DNA of 64,000 nt. Origin: Solea solea (taxonomy: Eukaryota; Chordata; Actinopteri; Pleuronectiformes; Soleidae). This document shows, in pieces, positions 1-12,961 of this stretch. The notes beneath the pieces were generated by a model. The model did not search any database and was not told the DNA's origin. It was given only the letters and a program-made list of their open reading frames with translations. Both the position numbers and the translations under genes were made by a program. Each line of letters starts with the position of its first letter. The first letter of the stretch is position 1. The DNA is taken from contig NC_081145.1 in NCBI RefSeq assembly GCF_958295425.1, positions 25,910,389 to 25,974,388 of the forward strand, given 5' to 3'.

Positions 1-260
1 ACAATATATATTCAAGTGCACACACACACATTGATATGCACACCCCCTCCCCCCCCAGTGAGCTTTGCACTAACAAAATTATAAAATATGCAGAGATCAT
101 TACCCTCCATCAAGGACACACACACGCACACACACATCACCAAAAAGCCCTTACAGGACATGAGGACAAGCCAAATGTGCTCACTTTCCAAAAATGTGTT
201 CACTCCCTATGTTTTTTTTGGTCATCACAAAGATTATAGTAGTATAGAACTATAGTGCCA
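1..260. repeat. CA-rich start with microsatellite fragments
   Basis: Short (CA)n runs and a C-rich run near 46-58, with text resembling the CA-associated dispersed repeat described at 261-370. No gene signal. Small open frames here are products of the simple repeats. Confidence 0.5.
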
Positions 261-370
261 AACCCTATCCCTTAACCTAAACCTAATAATAACCCTAAAA
301 CCAGGTCTTAACCCTGGGAAAGCACTTTAAATGTCCCCACAAAGACATAAATACAAGCACATACACACAG
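261..370 (+). repeat. CCCTAA-like dispersed repeat with CA tail
   Basis: Contains degenerate AACCCTAA-type units, then 'aaccaggtcttaaccctg', then 'ccccacaaagacataaatac' and CA repeats. The same order of motifs recurs at 51878-52035 and 61683-61790 and inverted at 38171-38300. It is therefore a dispersed, microsatellite-linked repeat, not a telomere. Confidence 0.7.
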
Positions 371-1631
371 GACATTCTGGTTTCACAGATTTAAAGGTCA
401 TGCTTAGAGTTGGGGTCAGATGTAGAGGTCATGTGATGTCAGAGCGTGTCCTCACAGGCGTAGAAAGACAAACGCGTGTGTTTGATATGCTGCAGCCTAC
501 TGGGTTTGAACATGGGGGGAAGTGAAAGCATGTGTGTGTGTGTGTTATATAGAGATGGGGGGAACCAGTCTGGCGTTACCATGGGAACTGGGAAATACCA
601 GTTTGTCAGTTGCAGGTCTTCATGTCACACCTCTCGTCGTTCTTGACTCTTTGGTCTCTGGTCTTCTCCCTCAGGTCTTTTCCTCTCTCTACTTCTCTTC
701 ATCGCCCCAGTTCCTGCCTTACGTCTGTCAAACCTCCACTTCTGCTCACTTCTTTGTTTTCACCCCCCTTTTTTCTTTTTCTTTTTCTTTTTTATTTATC
801 TCTCTTACTCATCCTTCCTTTTACTTCATCATCACTATCCCTCCTCCTCCTCGTGCTCTGAGCTCAAGGAATCCTTCATTTATTCAAAGAGCACAAAAAA
901 AAAAAAAAAAGAACGGTGTCATTAGCTCGGGCATCATTTGCATATCTCCTCTCTGTAGATGGATGACTCCAGTGCAGCTCGCAGTGTCCTGAGCTGCGGC
1001 TGCTGCAGTGGGAATAGAATAGTAATAAGATAAGAGAAATAAAAAGAAGCACAGTCAGGTCTGCCTTTTTTTGGCCTTTAGGATCCTGTTCTTCCTTGTT
1101 TTCTGGCTATTTGCTATAATACTTAAAGCTGTAGTGTGTAACTTTGAATTATAAACAAAATAACAGCAGTTTAAAGGCATTTAAAGCTGCAGTAATTGTT
1201 TTTTTGTTGTTGCTGTTGCTGCTGTAGCCCATGTCTTTGGCCACTTGGTGGCAGAGGTTTAAAACTATCTGTATCAGCAAAAACTTCTCTTTTGCTTTTA
1301 CCAACGACTGAGAATGTGTCTTTTGTGTCTTCAAATGAGACGAGTGGACGAGGAGTTGTGAGAACACTCCGTGAAGACTCAACGTGAACGCTAAAGCCAC
1401 AAGGTGAATGTATTTGGTGATGTTTTTTTTCTGCTTTTGCATTTTCCGGGCCACCGTACTATTGTTAGCAACGGCAACTAGCATGCAGGTTTCCTTTAAT
1501 GCATGGAATCACGTCAAAGAGCCGGTGTGATGTCCTGATGTCTTTTTAAGGGAAAAACAGAGGACAAATAGGCAAATGGGAAACTTTATAAGACTTTTAA
1601 GACAAAAACGAATGAGACAAATTAAACAATT
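371..1631. other. Non-coding, pyrimidine-rich stretch
   Basis: Holds a C/T-rich region (about 640-860) that keeps long frames open by composition and a poly-A run at 894-910. From about 1120 there is a 'taaagctgtagtgtgtaact' segment that recurs in variant form near 8355, 26145, 56030 and 60950, so it is a dispersed repeat. No exon recognised. Confidence 0.5.
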
Positions 1632-1850
1632 ATGAACTTCATTCATCTTCTACGGCTTTATCCTCCACATGATGGCCTGCTGGTTCCAATCCTAGCTGAC
1701 ACAACCATACCCTCACACCTACGGTCAATACGGAGTGTCCAATTAACCTCTGTGTGTTTTTGGATTGTGGCAGGAACCCGGAGAACCCGGAGAACCCGGA
1801 GAACCCGGAGAAAACCCACAAAGACACGGGGAGAACATGCAAACTCCATG
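1632..1850 (+). repeat. Dispersed teleost repeat (family A)
   Basis: Has the ordered motifs 'ctttatcctccacatga', 'gctgacac', 'cacacctacggtcaat', 'agtgtccaattaacct', 'agaaaacccac' and 'ggggagaacatgcaaactcc', a family recalled as very common in fish genomes. Further copies lie at 16326-16480, 33724-33870 with 34393-34530, and inverted at 41519-41625. This copy carries a local expansion of a 9-bp unit (ggagaaccc, about five units, 1772-1812). Transposon class not assigned. Confidence 0.75.
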
Positions 1851-2690
1851 CAGAAAGGTCTTTGTTCTGACAGACTCACAAATCTGGGTCTTGTGTTTAT
1901 GCTGCAAAGACAACAGCAGTAACCACGTGTGGCCCACTTATGAGCTTCATACAACTAAAATGACAAGACAATGAGTTAGTACGGCACAAATGGGACGTTC
2001 ACATCTATAGTATAGTATATAAATAAATCCTCCTCAAGAAAAACACCTCATAATTCAACACAAGCTGAAATAAATCCAGCTTTTTTTATGGCCACCACCT
2101 TCACTCACTCAGTTGTTTTATCTGACAAACACAGAGATTCTCTCTGAGGCCGTGTGTCTTCTTTTTATCCCTGTGATTCTCTCACACACACACACACACA
2201 CACACACATCAGATCTCTGTGAAATCCTCTGATGCAACCTCGCCTGCGTATGGATTCATCAGGGGGTATCACCGCTCTGTGAGGATCTATCTTCCATCTC
2301 AGTGTTGCTGCAGTGATTCACGTTAGCGTATCTCCACTCACAGAGGACGTCCAGCAGCTAAGAAGAAGACAACAATGATCCGTGCCTGATTCCACACAAA
2401 CACGTTTTTAAGGTTTCAGTTTCCAGCTGCCGTTCACTCTTCTGGAAATGTAGACATTTATAGCCTGACTGTTTTCTTCTACCTCAGTTGTGACTCCACA
2501 GTTTAACCGTTTAACACCATGAGATGTTCCAAAGTGACAAAGACTAACAGTCCTAACACTACACAACTTGATTCTACTGTTTTTTTTGATTGATTTGATC
2601 CAAGTGAGCTGTAATGTGACGTCAACAAGACTGCTGGCCACTGATTGGTCAGAGAGTATCGTCACTTCCTCTCTCTGATCAGACTTCCCT
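1851..2690. other. Non-coding; (CA)13 microsatellite
   Basis: A (CA)13 tract lies at 2183-2208. The remainder is ordinary AT-biased unique-looking DNA. A minus-strand frame at 2408-2665 shows no recognisable protein. Confidence 0.45.
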
Positions 2691-2691
2691 C

Positions 2692-2850
2692 TCCACGACC
2701 ACCTCTTCCTGCTCTTTCAGGGGAATCCCGAGGTGTTCCCAGGCCAGCTGAGAGGCATAGTGTCTCCAGCGAGTCCTGGGTCTTCCCCGCCCGGGACGTC
2801 CTCTCCATGGGACGTTGCCTCAGAACACCTCACCAGGGAGGTGCCATTTT
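2692..2850. repeat. LINE-like dispersed repeat fragment
   Basis: The segment with 'ggaatcccgaggtgttccc', 'ggccagctgagaggcatag', 'gtcctgggtcttcccc' and 'acacctcaccagggaggtg' resembles a GC-rich fish repeat often considered LINE-derived. The GC content contrasts with the flanks. A (CCAT)n motif follows at 2890. Class is from memory and uncertain. Confidence 0.6.
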
Positions 2851-2899
2851 TCAAAAAACGGCAAGAGCGTTAACCAGTGAGGAGAAATTATCCATCCAT

Positions 2900-5800
2900 C
2901 CATCTACTGCACGTAGCTACATAGTGAATATTTTGGTCCATTTACTGTATGTGAGAATCGTTATGTACTGATGTTTTTTTTTAGCACCAGCTCCGTTTCT
3001 GAGCAAAGAAAACGAACTGCCTTGACTTTCATTTTCTGTGTTCTGCGACTTCCTCTGCAGTCGCTGTGGCGAGCGCTCCGCCTCCGTCTCTGTGGATCTA
3101 TAGATCTGTGCCTGGCTGCTTTAACTACCTGCCGCTTTGACTCTTTGTCCACTGCACCTTCATCATATTGACACGGTAGCAATATTGACATTATGCTTCA
3201 CGTCCACTGAGCCTCTCTGTATCAGAGTGAAATAATGCTGCACTTACACTGTTTGTGTGTAACTCTGTGCTTCAGCTTTGATAGTTTTCACCTTTTATAT
3301 TCTCTTGTACTTTTATTTGCCTTTGTTCCTCCTGACCTTCGCTTTCCTTTCACAAAATGTGCAATAATATATAATAATAATATATCCGGTCTTTTGTGTT
3401 GTTAAGTGGTTTCACTGTGTTTCGATGATGAATGAATAACGAAAGTAACAACTTTCCCCTGGTGATTCCAAGTGTTTGTGACTGTGACTGAGTCGCTGGA
3501 TGTGGGTAAATGACGCGTGACTGCTCGACTTCTCTGAGCGCTCGTTCAGTGGCTTTAATCACTCGCCTCAGGGAAAAAAACATGTGTTATTATGCTTTAA
3601 AAAAAGAGATTAAATGTATGATTTACACTTTAAAACAATGAATTCTAGACAGTTAAAAAAATAACAAATACTAATAACTAAATTAACGTTTTGGTACGGG
3701 GGATAAATTGTGTTATTGAGCTTAAAAAGTTGCATTTAAAGTGAAAAAAATGAATGCTAAAAAGAAAGAAAATAATGGGTTTTTTTCAGTTATGTTTCAT
3801 GTCACTTAATAAAAAAATAAAAAGTACAGTGTTAAATGTACCTTTTTGGGGGTAAAATCATGTAGTTGCACTTCAAGGTGGCATTTAAAGAGTTAAAATG
3901 ATGACAAATTATTGGTTTTCAGTTAAAAAATCAATCCAAAAAGTAAAAGAAATAAATAAATACAGTGTTAAATATAATGGTTTTGCACTTCTTTGTTCCT
4001 CTCTCAGTGGGATTCTTTGTTGTTTTTTTGTTAAATTGGTTCTTCCTCTGTCTGTCATTTCTATCACTGGTGATAAATAAGACAATTTTTTATATCTTAT
4101 TTTGGTCACAGAATCTGCAACTTATTCCCTTTATGCCATAAATAATCATTATTTCTGTCAGGAAACTTCATTTAAACCCTTTGGCTCACCTAATAAAGTC
4201 TGGTATACACAGTGGAACAGTATTGATTTATTGATGATTGAGTATTGATGATTGAGTATTGATGATTTTTCCTCCAAGTACCACCAGAGGAAGCACGTGT
4301 GCCACACTTTGAGAACCGTGCGTTTAATTTGTAGATTAAAAAAATGTTCCTCTTAGTGAACAGTTGGACAAAATCCTGCATCAAAAGAGTCAATGGAATC
4401 ATTTAAAGTGAGAAAGACAATGAAGACAAAGCTCAAGGAAAGAGCTATCTTCTAGTCCCCATAATGTGACTGTGTAAACAGGTTTAGGTCCCCACAACAT
4501 TAGTAATACCTGAACACACATCACACACAGACACACACACACACACACACACAGAGGAACAGTTACAGTGAACACTGTCAGCTTTGCTGGTTGCGTCGAC
4601 TAATTTGTGTCACAGCAGAAAAGGAGGAAGGAAGGAGGAAGGAAGAGGAGGAGGAGAGAGGAGGGAGGAGGGGACGACGACAAACAGACATAGGGAGCTG
4701 CAGAGTGTGGGACGGTGGCTGATTATTGCACTTCACTGTGGTTATTGAATTTACAGAGTGACAAAAAACACCGAGAGCCTCAAGCCTCCTCTGTGTGCTG
4801 TGATGTAAAAAATGCAGATTTTCTCTAAAGGAAAAAGCAGCAAATGTAGCTGTTTTTTAAGTGAGTGTGGGCTCAGGCAGGTGTAGTGCGTGAGTGTTTG
4901 GGTCACAGGCGGGTTCATGGGAGAGACACGCTCAGCAAAAGCAGAGGTGATTATGTGTCAATTCTTTCATTTTTATATTAAAGTAAAGTACGGAAGAATA
5001 TTAGAAAATAGATAAAACAGCACAATTCTGAGAAAGAAAGTCAAAATTCTTCTTTCATGTCTTCAAAGCTATTTTAAAACTACTGAAACTTCTCTTATAT
5101 CAACTGGAATATATACAATGAAGGCCATTGTTTCTAAAGATAATACATTCAGTTAGTTACACAATAAGGTGAGATTCAAAATAAAAATAAAAGTAGCACA
5201 TTGAGCTGAGGCTCATTTCACACGCTTGGGTTTCTGTTAAATTGATTTTTTCCACGTAAAACACACAAAGGAGAACGATGGATTATTCCCTGAGGGAAAT
5301 GTGAGCATCTGTGAGGTCAGATGTCAAACTCTGCTCGAGCACCTGGAGCTGGCAGGAATTTTCCTCGATGACACTTCAGTGGGAGGTGGTGGGGGTGGGG
5401 GCAAGTATCCTGCAGGCACCTCTGGGCATGTTTCACCACTCTGCTGCCCTCCTGCCTCCATGAACCATGAAACATAAATACTGTCCGATTCCTGCTCTCA
5501 TCCATGATTCAAGAAGAGAACCACTCCACCAGGGGCTGACCTCTCTCCCTCTCTCCCTCTCTCCCTCTCTCCCTCTCTCTCAGTATGTTTCCCCTCTCAA
5601 TAATTCACTTACTTGGTCATAAATACAGATAAATAAATGAATAAAGCTTCACCGTCTGCAATATTCACCGTGTTCTTTCATAGAGAAACATCAGACTGAG
5701 ACGTCATTTCTCACTTTTTTTGAACATCTTTCATTCTAACACCTTCACTTGTCGGTGTTTTATGTTTTTATGTCTTTTCATTTAAGTAGTTTTTTTTTGT

Positions 5801-6270
5801 CTATTCTGTGTTTATTCATAATTTGCTTTAAAGTTCCAATCGCATTATCATTATGATTTATTATGATTTCATGGAGTAACACGTTTTAAAAGTCTAGTTT
5901 TAGTCAAACTAACACAATAATTCTGCTTTCTCTAATGTCATCTCATGTAAACTCCACTGGAGCTCATCTGCAGGCTTCACACGGACACATGTGACCTTTC
6001 AACGCTGCACAAACTGCAATAAAGATTAGTGTAACATCCCAATATGTGAGAATCACATATAAAAAGGACCAAAACAGACCACCTCTGATTAAATATTTAA
6101 TGTTTAAAGGTCTCAAAAAGACACAACACACACACACACAGACTTAGTGAATTTAAAGGTGCCTGTGCACTGAATATCTGCCTTAATTAAGGATAAAGAC
6201 ATGTTCCTAGTACATCCACACATAAACCATCTACAACTGTAGAAATGACAACTATTTAGTCTTTTTTGTT
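2900..6270. other. Non-coding AT-rich stretch
   Basis: No exon recognised. Contents: runs of A/T between 3590 and 4100; a 'tactagagg/ccaccagagg..ctttgagaac' fragment at 4276-4320 resembling the end of a hAT-type MITE (compare 17895-17965 and 53578-53635); (CA)12 at 4530-4553; a GGA-rich run at 4620-4680; and a (CTCTCCCT)n pyrimidine repeat at 5541-5580. Confidence 0.45.
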
Positions 6271-6279
6271 AACGTTAGG

Positions 6280-6845
6280 TTGATTTTTAAAGCTTTCAGC
6301 AGAGCTCATTACACTCTGACATGGCTGACATTTAAAGTCCTTTTTATTTCGGCTGGAGGAGCTCCCCCAAACTGAGGAGACCCCAATGTAGAGGCAGAAC
6401 TCTCTAGAGGGGGATTATTATAGATTCCCATCTGGACTGGGAACATTTCAGGATCCCACAGGACAGGAGGAAGTGGTGGAAAGTGAGGGAAACTAACGCC
6501 TGGGACACCACCATGTTTAGCCTGCTGCCACTGTGACCCCCAACCTCAGATAAGGCCAAATCCATAGTTTCCATGGCTGATCGGTCTGCTTCACCATGTC
6601 TAAGCCGGTATGCGTGGACTCCAGGGTTGTACATTTCATGACTTTTGCTTCACTCTCAGTTGAAAAAAGAAAGTCAGTTATAGGCACATCTTTTCCTTTG
6701 TACATTAGCGGTAAGAAAGAACAAGGCTCTTTGTGGCCTCGTCAGGCTTCACAGAAACTCTCTGAAGACACAGATGAACCTGTTTTTAATGCATCTGTGA
6801 AGGTTCTCGCTCATCCAGGTCATAAATATGTTCAGGAGTGATGCT
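6280..6845. repeat. Probable dispersed repeat remnant
   Basis: Ends with 'tgaaggttctcgctcatcc' (about 6797-6817), the complement of the terminus 'gactgagaaccttcacag' of the repeat at 53335-53540. The rest is less clear. A start 'ctttcagcagagctcattac' with a purine/pyrimidine pattern suggests an old transposon copy. Two overlapping minus frames in it show no known protein. Confidence 0.4.
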
Positions 6846-7019
6846 AAGCTAACTTCTCCTGAGAAGAACCTTTTTCCTGTCATCTGCTCAAGCTCTAAGT
6901 CCCAGCAAAGGTTCAGCTTAGCAACCCACTTTACTTAGAGACAGTCTGACTGCACCCACTCAGGATAACACACGCCTTTAGAAATACACAATCCACTGGG
7001 AAAACTACAGGCCTGTTTA

Positions 7020-7720
7020 TAAAGACAAAGACGAGACGGACGGAGCCTTTTGTCAGTGTGTTGCGCTTAATTTCGTCTGCCGTTGTGCACGTCACAGAAG
7101 AGCTTACGATAATGGGCTGAAATGGAGCAATTCCACAAGGATATTGTGGGGGCAGTAAAGAGTAAATAGCCCAATGAGTGAGGAAAACAACCAAGGAGAG
7201 TCTTCACCAGGGATCAGAAAGTAAAGGTGGTTGAGAGACTATTTTTTTGTAAGCAACTGAATATTTGTGCCAAAACATCGTAAAGTGCCTTCAAACGTCA
7301 AAAACCAAAACCCACGTTTGCTGCTTTAAGCTAACAATAGTGTGGACGTTGCAAAACATTTAGTTTAAGTTAAATTCTAGCAACAGAATCTATTTTAATC
7401 AGTTCATATTTTTTCAAAATAAAAGCTCTGAACACGATAGGAAATTTGAATGTTTTTGTGAAGACAAGAAAATAATTTGTTAAATCATCTGCCCGGGCCA
7501 TGATACTGATGCCGATGGGCCAGTCCACGGCAGGCCACCAATTGTTGACCACTTGTTTAAACAGACATTTAGACATTTAGATGCTGCCAGAGTTTGGTGG
7601 TTTATCCCTGCAGCCAGAAAACAGAAGAGCGCGACTGCTTCCAGGCGCTCGGCTTCGCTCACTGGCACTGGTTTAATTCAAGAGGCTATTCCTTGAAGCA
7701 TATTGTCAAAAGTTGCGGCG
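7020..7720. repeat. Dispersed repeat B, split by about 390 bp
   Basis: 7025-7195 and 7590-7680 match consecutive parts of 14715-14950: 'ttgtgcacgtc.cag.agagcttac', 'atggagcaat', 'gagtaaatagcc..tgag' and then 'gccagaaaacag'. In the second locus these parts are nearly contiguous, so about 390 bp (7200-7590) looks inserted here or deleted there. The family is not identified. Confidence 0.6.
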
Positions 7721-9375
7721 GACATATGGAAATATTGAAAATGCCACTTGTCTCTCATTGGCAACACCAATGAGTAATATTACTTACACTCAGTGGTCTT
7801 ATATTCCACGTTTCCGCCTATTTCAGCTCAATTCTGAGGGATGTGGTGCCGTAAGTGACATACTGAGGGCCGGCTAAACATGAAAAGCCGAAAAAGAGCA
7901 GGGGTTTAGGGTTAGGGCCAAGATGACCCGGTAAGGCCATATAACAAGTAAAAAAATGTCACGGTAAAGGCTATATTATTATTATAAGTCCTTGGTCACT
8001 TCCGGCAGCACAGCCCTCCGAAAAATCTGAAAAATAGTTCTGACGCTGTGGGAAAAACTGTGCAGCCTTGGCAGAGGGTTCTCTAGTTTGCAGAGAGGAT
8101 GGAAGTGTCTAAACATGCAGAGAAGTGGAAACAACTCGTCTGACACTGTCCAAAGAAAATAAAAATCCACCTACCAGTTTCACTAATTAGCACATTGTCT
8201 TGTTAATTTGTTGGTTGATGAGTTTGGAGGTGTTAGCTTTGCTTTTTGTTTTTCTGGCTCCTGTCTTCACTGAATAGTTTGTGAGCTGCCAGCGAGGACT
8301 TAGGATTTTTTTTTTAGGCTCCCACACAGATCTGACAGCAGTCCTCATTATTCATTTAAAGGCACAGTGTGTCAAATTTGGCAACAATTATCAGTAATAG
8401 AGTTACATTTCTATGAAAACCTACAGAATGTAACCTTCAGGTAGCGTCAAAGCTCAAAGGATAATTAGTTTGTCCATTGTGGGCTACCATGGAAACATAA
8501 TGGTGGCCTCTGTAGCTGATATAAATATAAAAGCCTCATTCTGGGGGAATGAAAAACAACATCAAGTAACAAGTATCATTATTTTATCTTAAATTTAAGC
8601 CAGATGAAAATAACAAGTCTCATTACATTTTTACTTAGGGAGTTTTAATTGTTTTATTTCTGTGTTTTATTAATTAATTTAGTTGTTCAGTTGTTACAAT
8701 TACGACCCAATATTGTTCAAGTGACACACACACATTTTGGTATTTTGAGAGTTACAGTGCAAAGAGCAGGGGAGCTGCACAAAGAGTGTGTGACCCATTC
8801 ATATGCTAATATCTTAATATTTATAACCACTTTGCTCATTTGTCACAAATGTCCTCTCTCCTCTCACCTCCTGACAATCTGTTCCATTTATCAACACATA
8901 ATTACAGCATTACTTCTTACACTTAAGGTTTTTAACTCTCTTTTCTTGTGTCTCATCCTTCACACTTATTTTTAAATGCCCACTTGTCACCTGCGTTGTT
9001 TGCCCACATTTTTCCTTTTATTAATCTGTTATAGTTTCGTGTTTTTAAAACGTGTTTGTTCTGCCAGCAAACGCAAACAGTACAGTAGTGAGGGAATCTC
9101 ATTTAGTTTTTGGCAAAGTTATATTGAATCGTTACGAAAATGTGTGACAGAATATTTGGCTAAAAAATGCGAGAAATGCTACAGATTGTGTTCCTAACTT
9201 TTTTGTATACCGTGTAATCCTCTTGGTGGAGAGAACAGTTCCAAATGATCTATGGAGAGACACATTTCTACTTGTTTCTCCTGTTAAAAATTCTCAATTA
9301 TGTATTTTATTGACATATTTTATTGCATTTTATTATGTTAAATTACTTTGTATTTTCACTGGATCTGCAGCTCCT
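7721..9375. other. Non-coding stretch
   Basis: A telomere-like 'ggtttagggttagggcc' lies at 7903-7919. A variant of the 'aaaggcacagtgtgtcaaatt' dispersed repeat lies at 8357-8480. No splice-flanked frame resembling the missing NECAB2 exons was seen. Confidence 0.4.
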
Positions 9376-9382
9376 GGTTGTC

Positions 9383-9475
9383 TTAGGCACCGTCCACACA
9401 GAGACGGCATTTTAGGGGAAACGGTATATTTTGAAAACGCTTCCCAGAGTGGGAAAACCGTGTAGACAGAGAATG
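9383..9475. repeat. MITE-like fragment
   Basis: The pattern 'accgtccacacagagacgg' ... 'aaaacgcttcccagagtggg' resembles a fish miniature transposon with exon-free, CpG-containing ends. No target duplication identified. Confidence 0.4.
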
Positions 9476-12429
9476 CGATACACGAGGAAAACGATGAGGT
9501 CTTATTCACAACTCACTCTCTTGCGCTGTCATTCATTGTCTTGTGTTTTGGAGATTGTTTGACAGTTTTACCAACTGCTGTCAATGAAAAGCAACTAAAG
9601 TCAGTGTGAGAAGACACTAGATACTGTATCACGAGAACACGTCCCGTCTCTGCTGCTCTGCGCTCACACAGCCCTTCTGTGTGTGCGTGTGTGTGTGTGT
9701 GTGGGTAAATGGATGGATCTCACTTGTGCGGCAGAATTGTGCATTTGTGTAAAGTATTTAGGTTTATGACAGAAAGTTGCTAGACACTGCTTTTTAAAAA
9801 AATTAAAAAAGTCACAGAGAGTCTGTAAAGTCACTAAGTCTGCACACGTCAACGGCACAAAACGTAAATGTAAACAAACAGACACTATTTATCTTTCCTT
9901 CCCCTGGCTCAGGGTTCATTCTGTCTCCATTTCAGTTATTATATTTAATGTTTACAACGTCGTCTTCTCTATTTTTTGGTGTAATGTTACAGTGCAACTA
10001 CAGTGTGATCCAGAGAGATATTTCATGAAACAATGATGTCTTTACAGGATTGTTTCTGTGTAGATGTGGCCTTAAACTGCTTAAACTTTAATAATATTAT
10101 ATATTTATTCATATCATTATATTCGTATGACTCATTGACTTATTTAAGACAAACAGTGAGTCAGAGGCGTCCACTTCACATGAGGGGAAATGGCTGGCGT
10201 AGGTTTGCGCTCTGTGCTGAGAGCTTTCTGCTTAATTATGTTTTATCTAGATGACGGCAGCTGCACAGAGCTGCTGTATTTGATGATGAAAAGATCTATT
10301 TGTAATGCTGATGTTTACAATACACTGACAATTACAATTTATTCCTGAAAGTCACTTTGGCCGCGTGTTTATTTACTTCTGTTGTCTTTCACACCGTTAC
10401 ATGTGCTTCTTCTTCATGTGCTCTCAGCGTCGTCTGTTTTAATTGCGTCTCTTTTCCCTTGTGCCCTCTCAGAGATTCATATCCTGACAATATATACAGT
10501 GCGTGTGATTGGTTTTCTCTCTTCAAATGACAGGAATGACTGTGAGCCCGCGGCTCAACGCTCACTTGTGTCCACTACAAGTAAAATACATATGCTAATT
10601 CAGCGCCGACAACTGCGGCTACAAAGTATCTCCATATCTTGTGTACAGTATATGATCTTATTATAATCCACTGTGCGGAGACACAACTCACTGGAGTGTC
10701 TTTGTGCGGAGAGGAGGGATGATTGCTGTTACTGAAAGGGACACCAGATGAAGGGTAATCATGTTTGGATCTGTCTCCTGGTGCAGAATAAAAGGTCAGG
10801 GGGGAGGAATGGACTGAGCCTGAGCTGTTAAGAGTGAAGAGGAGCGCGACCTTGTTCAGAGAAATCTGCGTGTGTTTGTGAGAGGGAGGGGTGCTGAGGT
10901 ACAATGGGGTCAAAGGGTGATGTTCATCAGCTGCAGCATAAGAGGAGGAGCGAAGAGATGAAGAGGTGAAACATGGATGGTAAAATATTGAAGGGGGGAA
11001 ATTTCACAAGGCTACAGCCACAGGAAGAAGTGGGAAGAGAAGAAGAAGGAGAAGACATCCAATCAGAACTGATCTCTGTGCGAGGTACGGAGGTTAGGTT
11101 GATCTGCCCGGATGTCAACACACAGCGGCAGAAATGATGGCGTTAGGAAGAAAGAGAAGAGACGACATGTGCTTGAATTTCACGTACAATGTTACTGCAG
11201 ACAAAACTCTTTGTAAACAAACTCGAAACACAACAATCCTGAATCCACATTTGGAGGCGAGTCATCCAGACGCTGTTTTATCAGCTCAGCTGTTACAGTG
11301 CAGTTCAAACTTAAAAAAACCACCAATGCGACAAAGATTGGATTTTAGATAAAAAATACCCACTGATGTGCTGAAGATAATAAGTGCTAATGTTTCACTG
11401 TCTGCAAACTGAAACAAACATGTGACAAAAACAAGAATTGTATTTGATTTGATTATTAAGACTAATAAAAAGTGTTTAATATTAACATTAATAGATAGGA
11501 TAATACAAGCAAACCTACTACACTCAACTAAATCTACTATAGATGTGTTCAACTAAAAACATCTCAGATGACTAAAATATGACTACAACTAAATGGTATT
11601 TTAGTCACAAGACTATAACTAAAACTAAATCAAAATTTGCTGTCATAATTAACACTTTAGTTAGTTAGTCACCTCCCACTTTCAAAAGGCATGACCAACT
11701 AATGTAGATGAAAATGTCTCTGTACGTTATTCTTACAACAAATCAGACCAATCGTCATTGACCAATAGATGTAGAGTGACAGAAGACGTGTTGCTTATTT
11801 AGTTTTCTAGTAGCCATGTCTATCTAGTAATGATGTTTTCTTGGGGGAGCTCTGTGGAGCAAGTCGCTTAAAACGATTGTGTTTATCACGCCATAATAGT
11901 CCTCCAACTCATACAACCCAATTGGTCATTTGCAGTGGATTGCAGCAGATTACGGCCCAAATAGCTGCAAATTAGGCGACAATATCATGTGATTGGCTAA
12001 TTTGATCAAACGCCGTACTCAAGGTAAGTCTGTTATTGTCATTGTAAGTCTTTTTAAACCTTAACCATAATCTCACTAACACTCACTGACACTAACAGTG
12101 TCATATCGCTGGTATCTGGTGTTTGGTGGTTAACTTGGGGGTTGGGCGGCATATTGCTCCATAAACGCTATTCTCTCCATAATAATATAGACTCCATAAC
12201 CATCTGATCACCTCTTTCCTCCACACGGCTGCTTATAAAAACAAATCTGCTGTACCATTCTTCCATTAGAGGCGTCCATTCCGTGTGCAGCCACGTGCCA
12301 AACGTGCTGCAGCGAGTATAAACCACTTTTAACAGCCACATGATACCTAATAAAGAGTGAGTCCATCTTCTTCAAGGTTCCTCATGTGTTCACGTGTTCA
12401 CCGCTCAGAGACAGTGTTTAGCACAGCTT
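9476..12429. other. Non-coding stretch
   Basis: Short TG tract at 9681-9702. GAGGAG/GAAGAAG-rich patches at 10930-11060 keep minus-strand frames open without protein similarity. An unplaced 'cagtggattgcagcagattacgg' segment near 11930 may be another MITE fragment. No gene recognised. Confidence 0.4.
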
Positions 12430-12703
12430 GGTTTTGAATGAGTGGCTGCCATTTATCCTCTGACCTCGGGCGTCAACAATGTTTTGTTTTTTTTTGCCCA
12501 GTGAACTGCTGATCGCTGGATATTTACTCCTGTTCAGATCATCCTCTGGGAACCCTGGAGATAAAAAATAATCCCAGTAGATCAGCACTTACTGGAATAC
12601 TCAATCTGGATCTGTTCAGCCGCTGCCATGTGATTGGCTGATTAGAGATCTGCGGTAACAAGCAGTTAAACGGGTGTACCTAATAAAGTGACTGGTGAGT
12701 GCA
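12430..12703. repeat. Degenerate dispersed repeat with shared tail
   Basis: Text includes 'atcccagtagatcagcac', 'tgccatgtgattggctgat' and 'gggtgtacctaataaagtg', the tail of a very widespread fish repeat. Degenerate and internally shortened. Transposon class left open. Confidence 0.55.
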
Positions 12704-12857
12704 TGAGCAGGAGAGTGGCTCGCGACGGTTGCAGAGTTCATTTCATTGATTGTTGCCTTTGAAACAGACTGAGGTATTACTGGCACCAGTATAAAGTTAC
12801 ACCAGAAAGTGATGAATGGATCCTGAAAAAAAACTATTCCATGTGCTTTCATTACAC

Positions 12858-12859
<2 letters not shown>

Positions 12860-12929
<70 letters not shown>

Positions 12930-12961
12930 GCTATCTGTCTGTCTCTCTGTCTGTCTGTCTG
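12860..12961. repeat. (ATCT)17 tetranucleotide microsatellite
   Basis: About 70 bp of ATCT repeats followed by CTGT-type units. The frame crossing it encodes only an IYLS-type peptide and is not a gene. Confidence 0.95.

Noticed and set aside
261..345. Telomeric sequence
   Set aside because: Units are degenerate and part of a dispersed repeat recurring inside the gene's introns, so not a chromosome end or clear interstitial telomere.
5317..5505. Candidate missing NECAB2 exon (minus)
   Set aside because: Translated sequence shows none of the ABM-domain residues and has no suitable splice phase.
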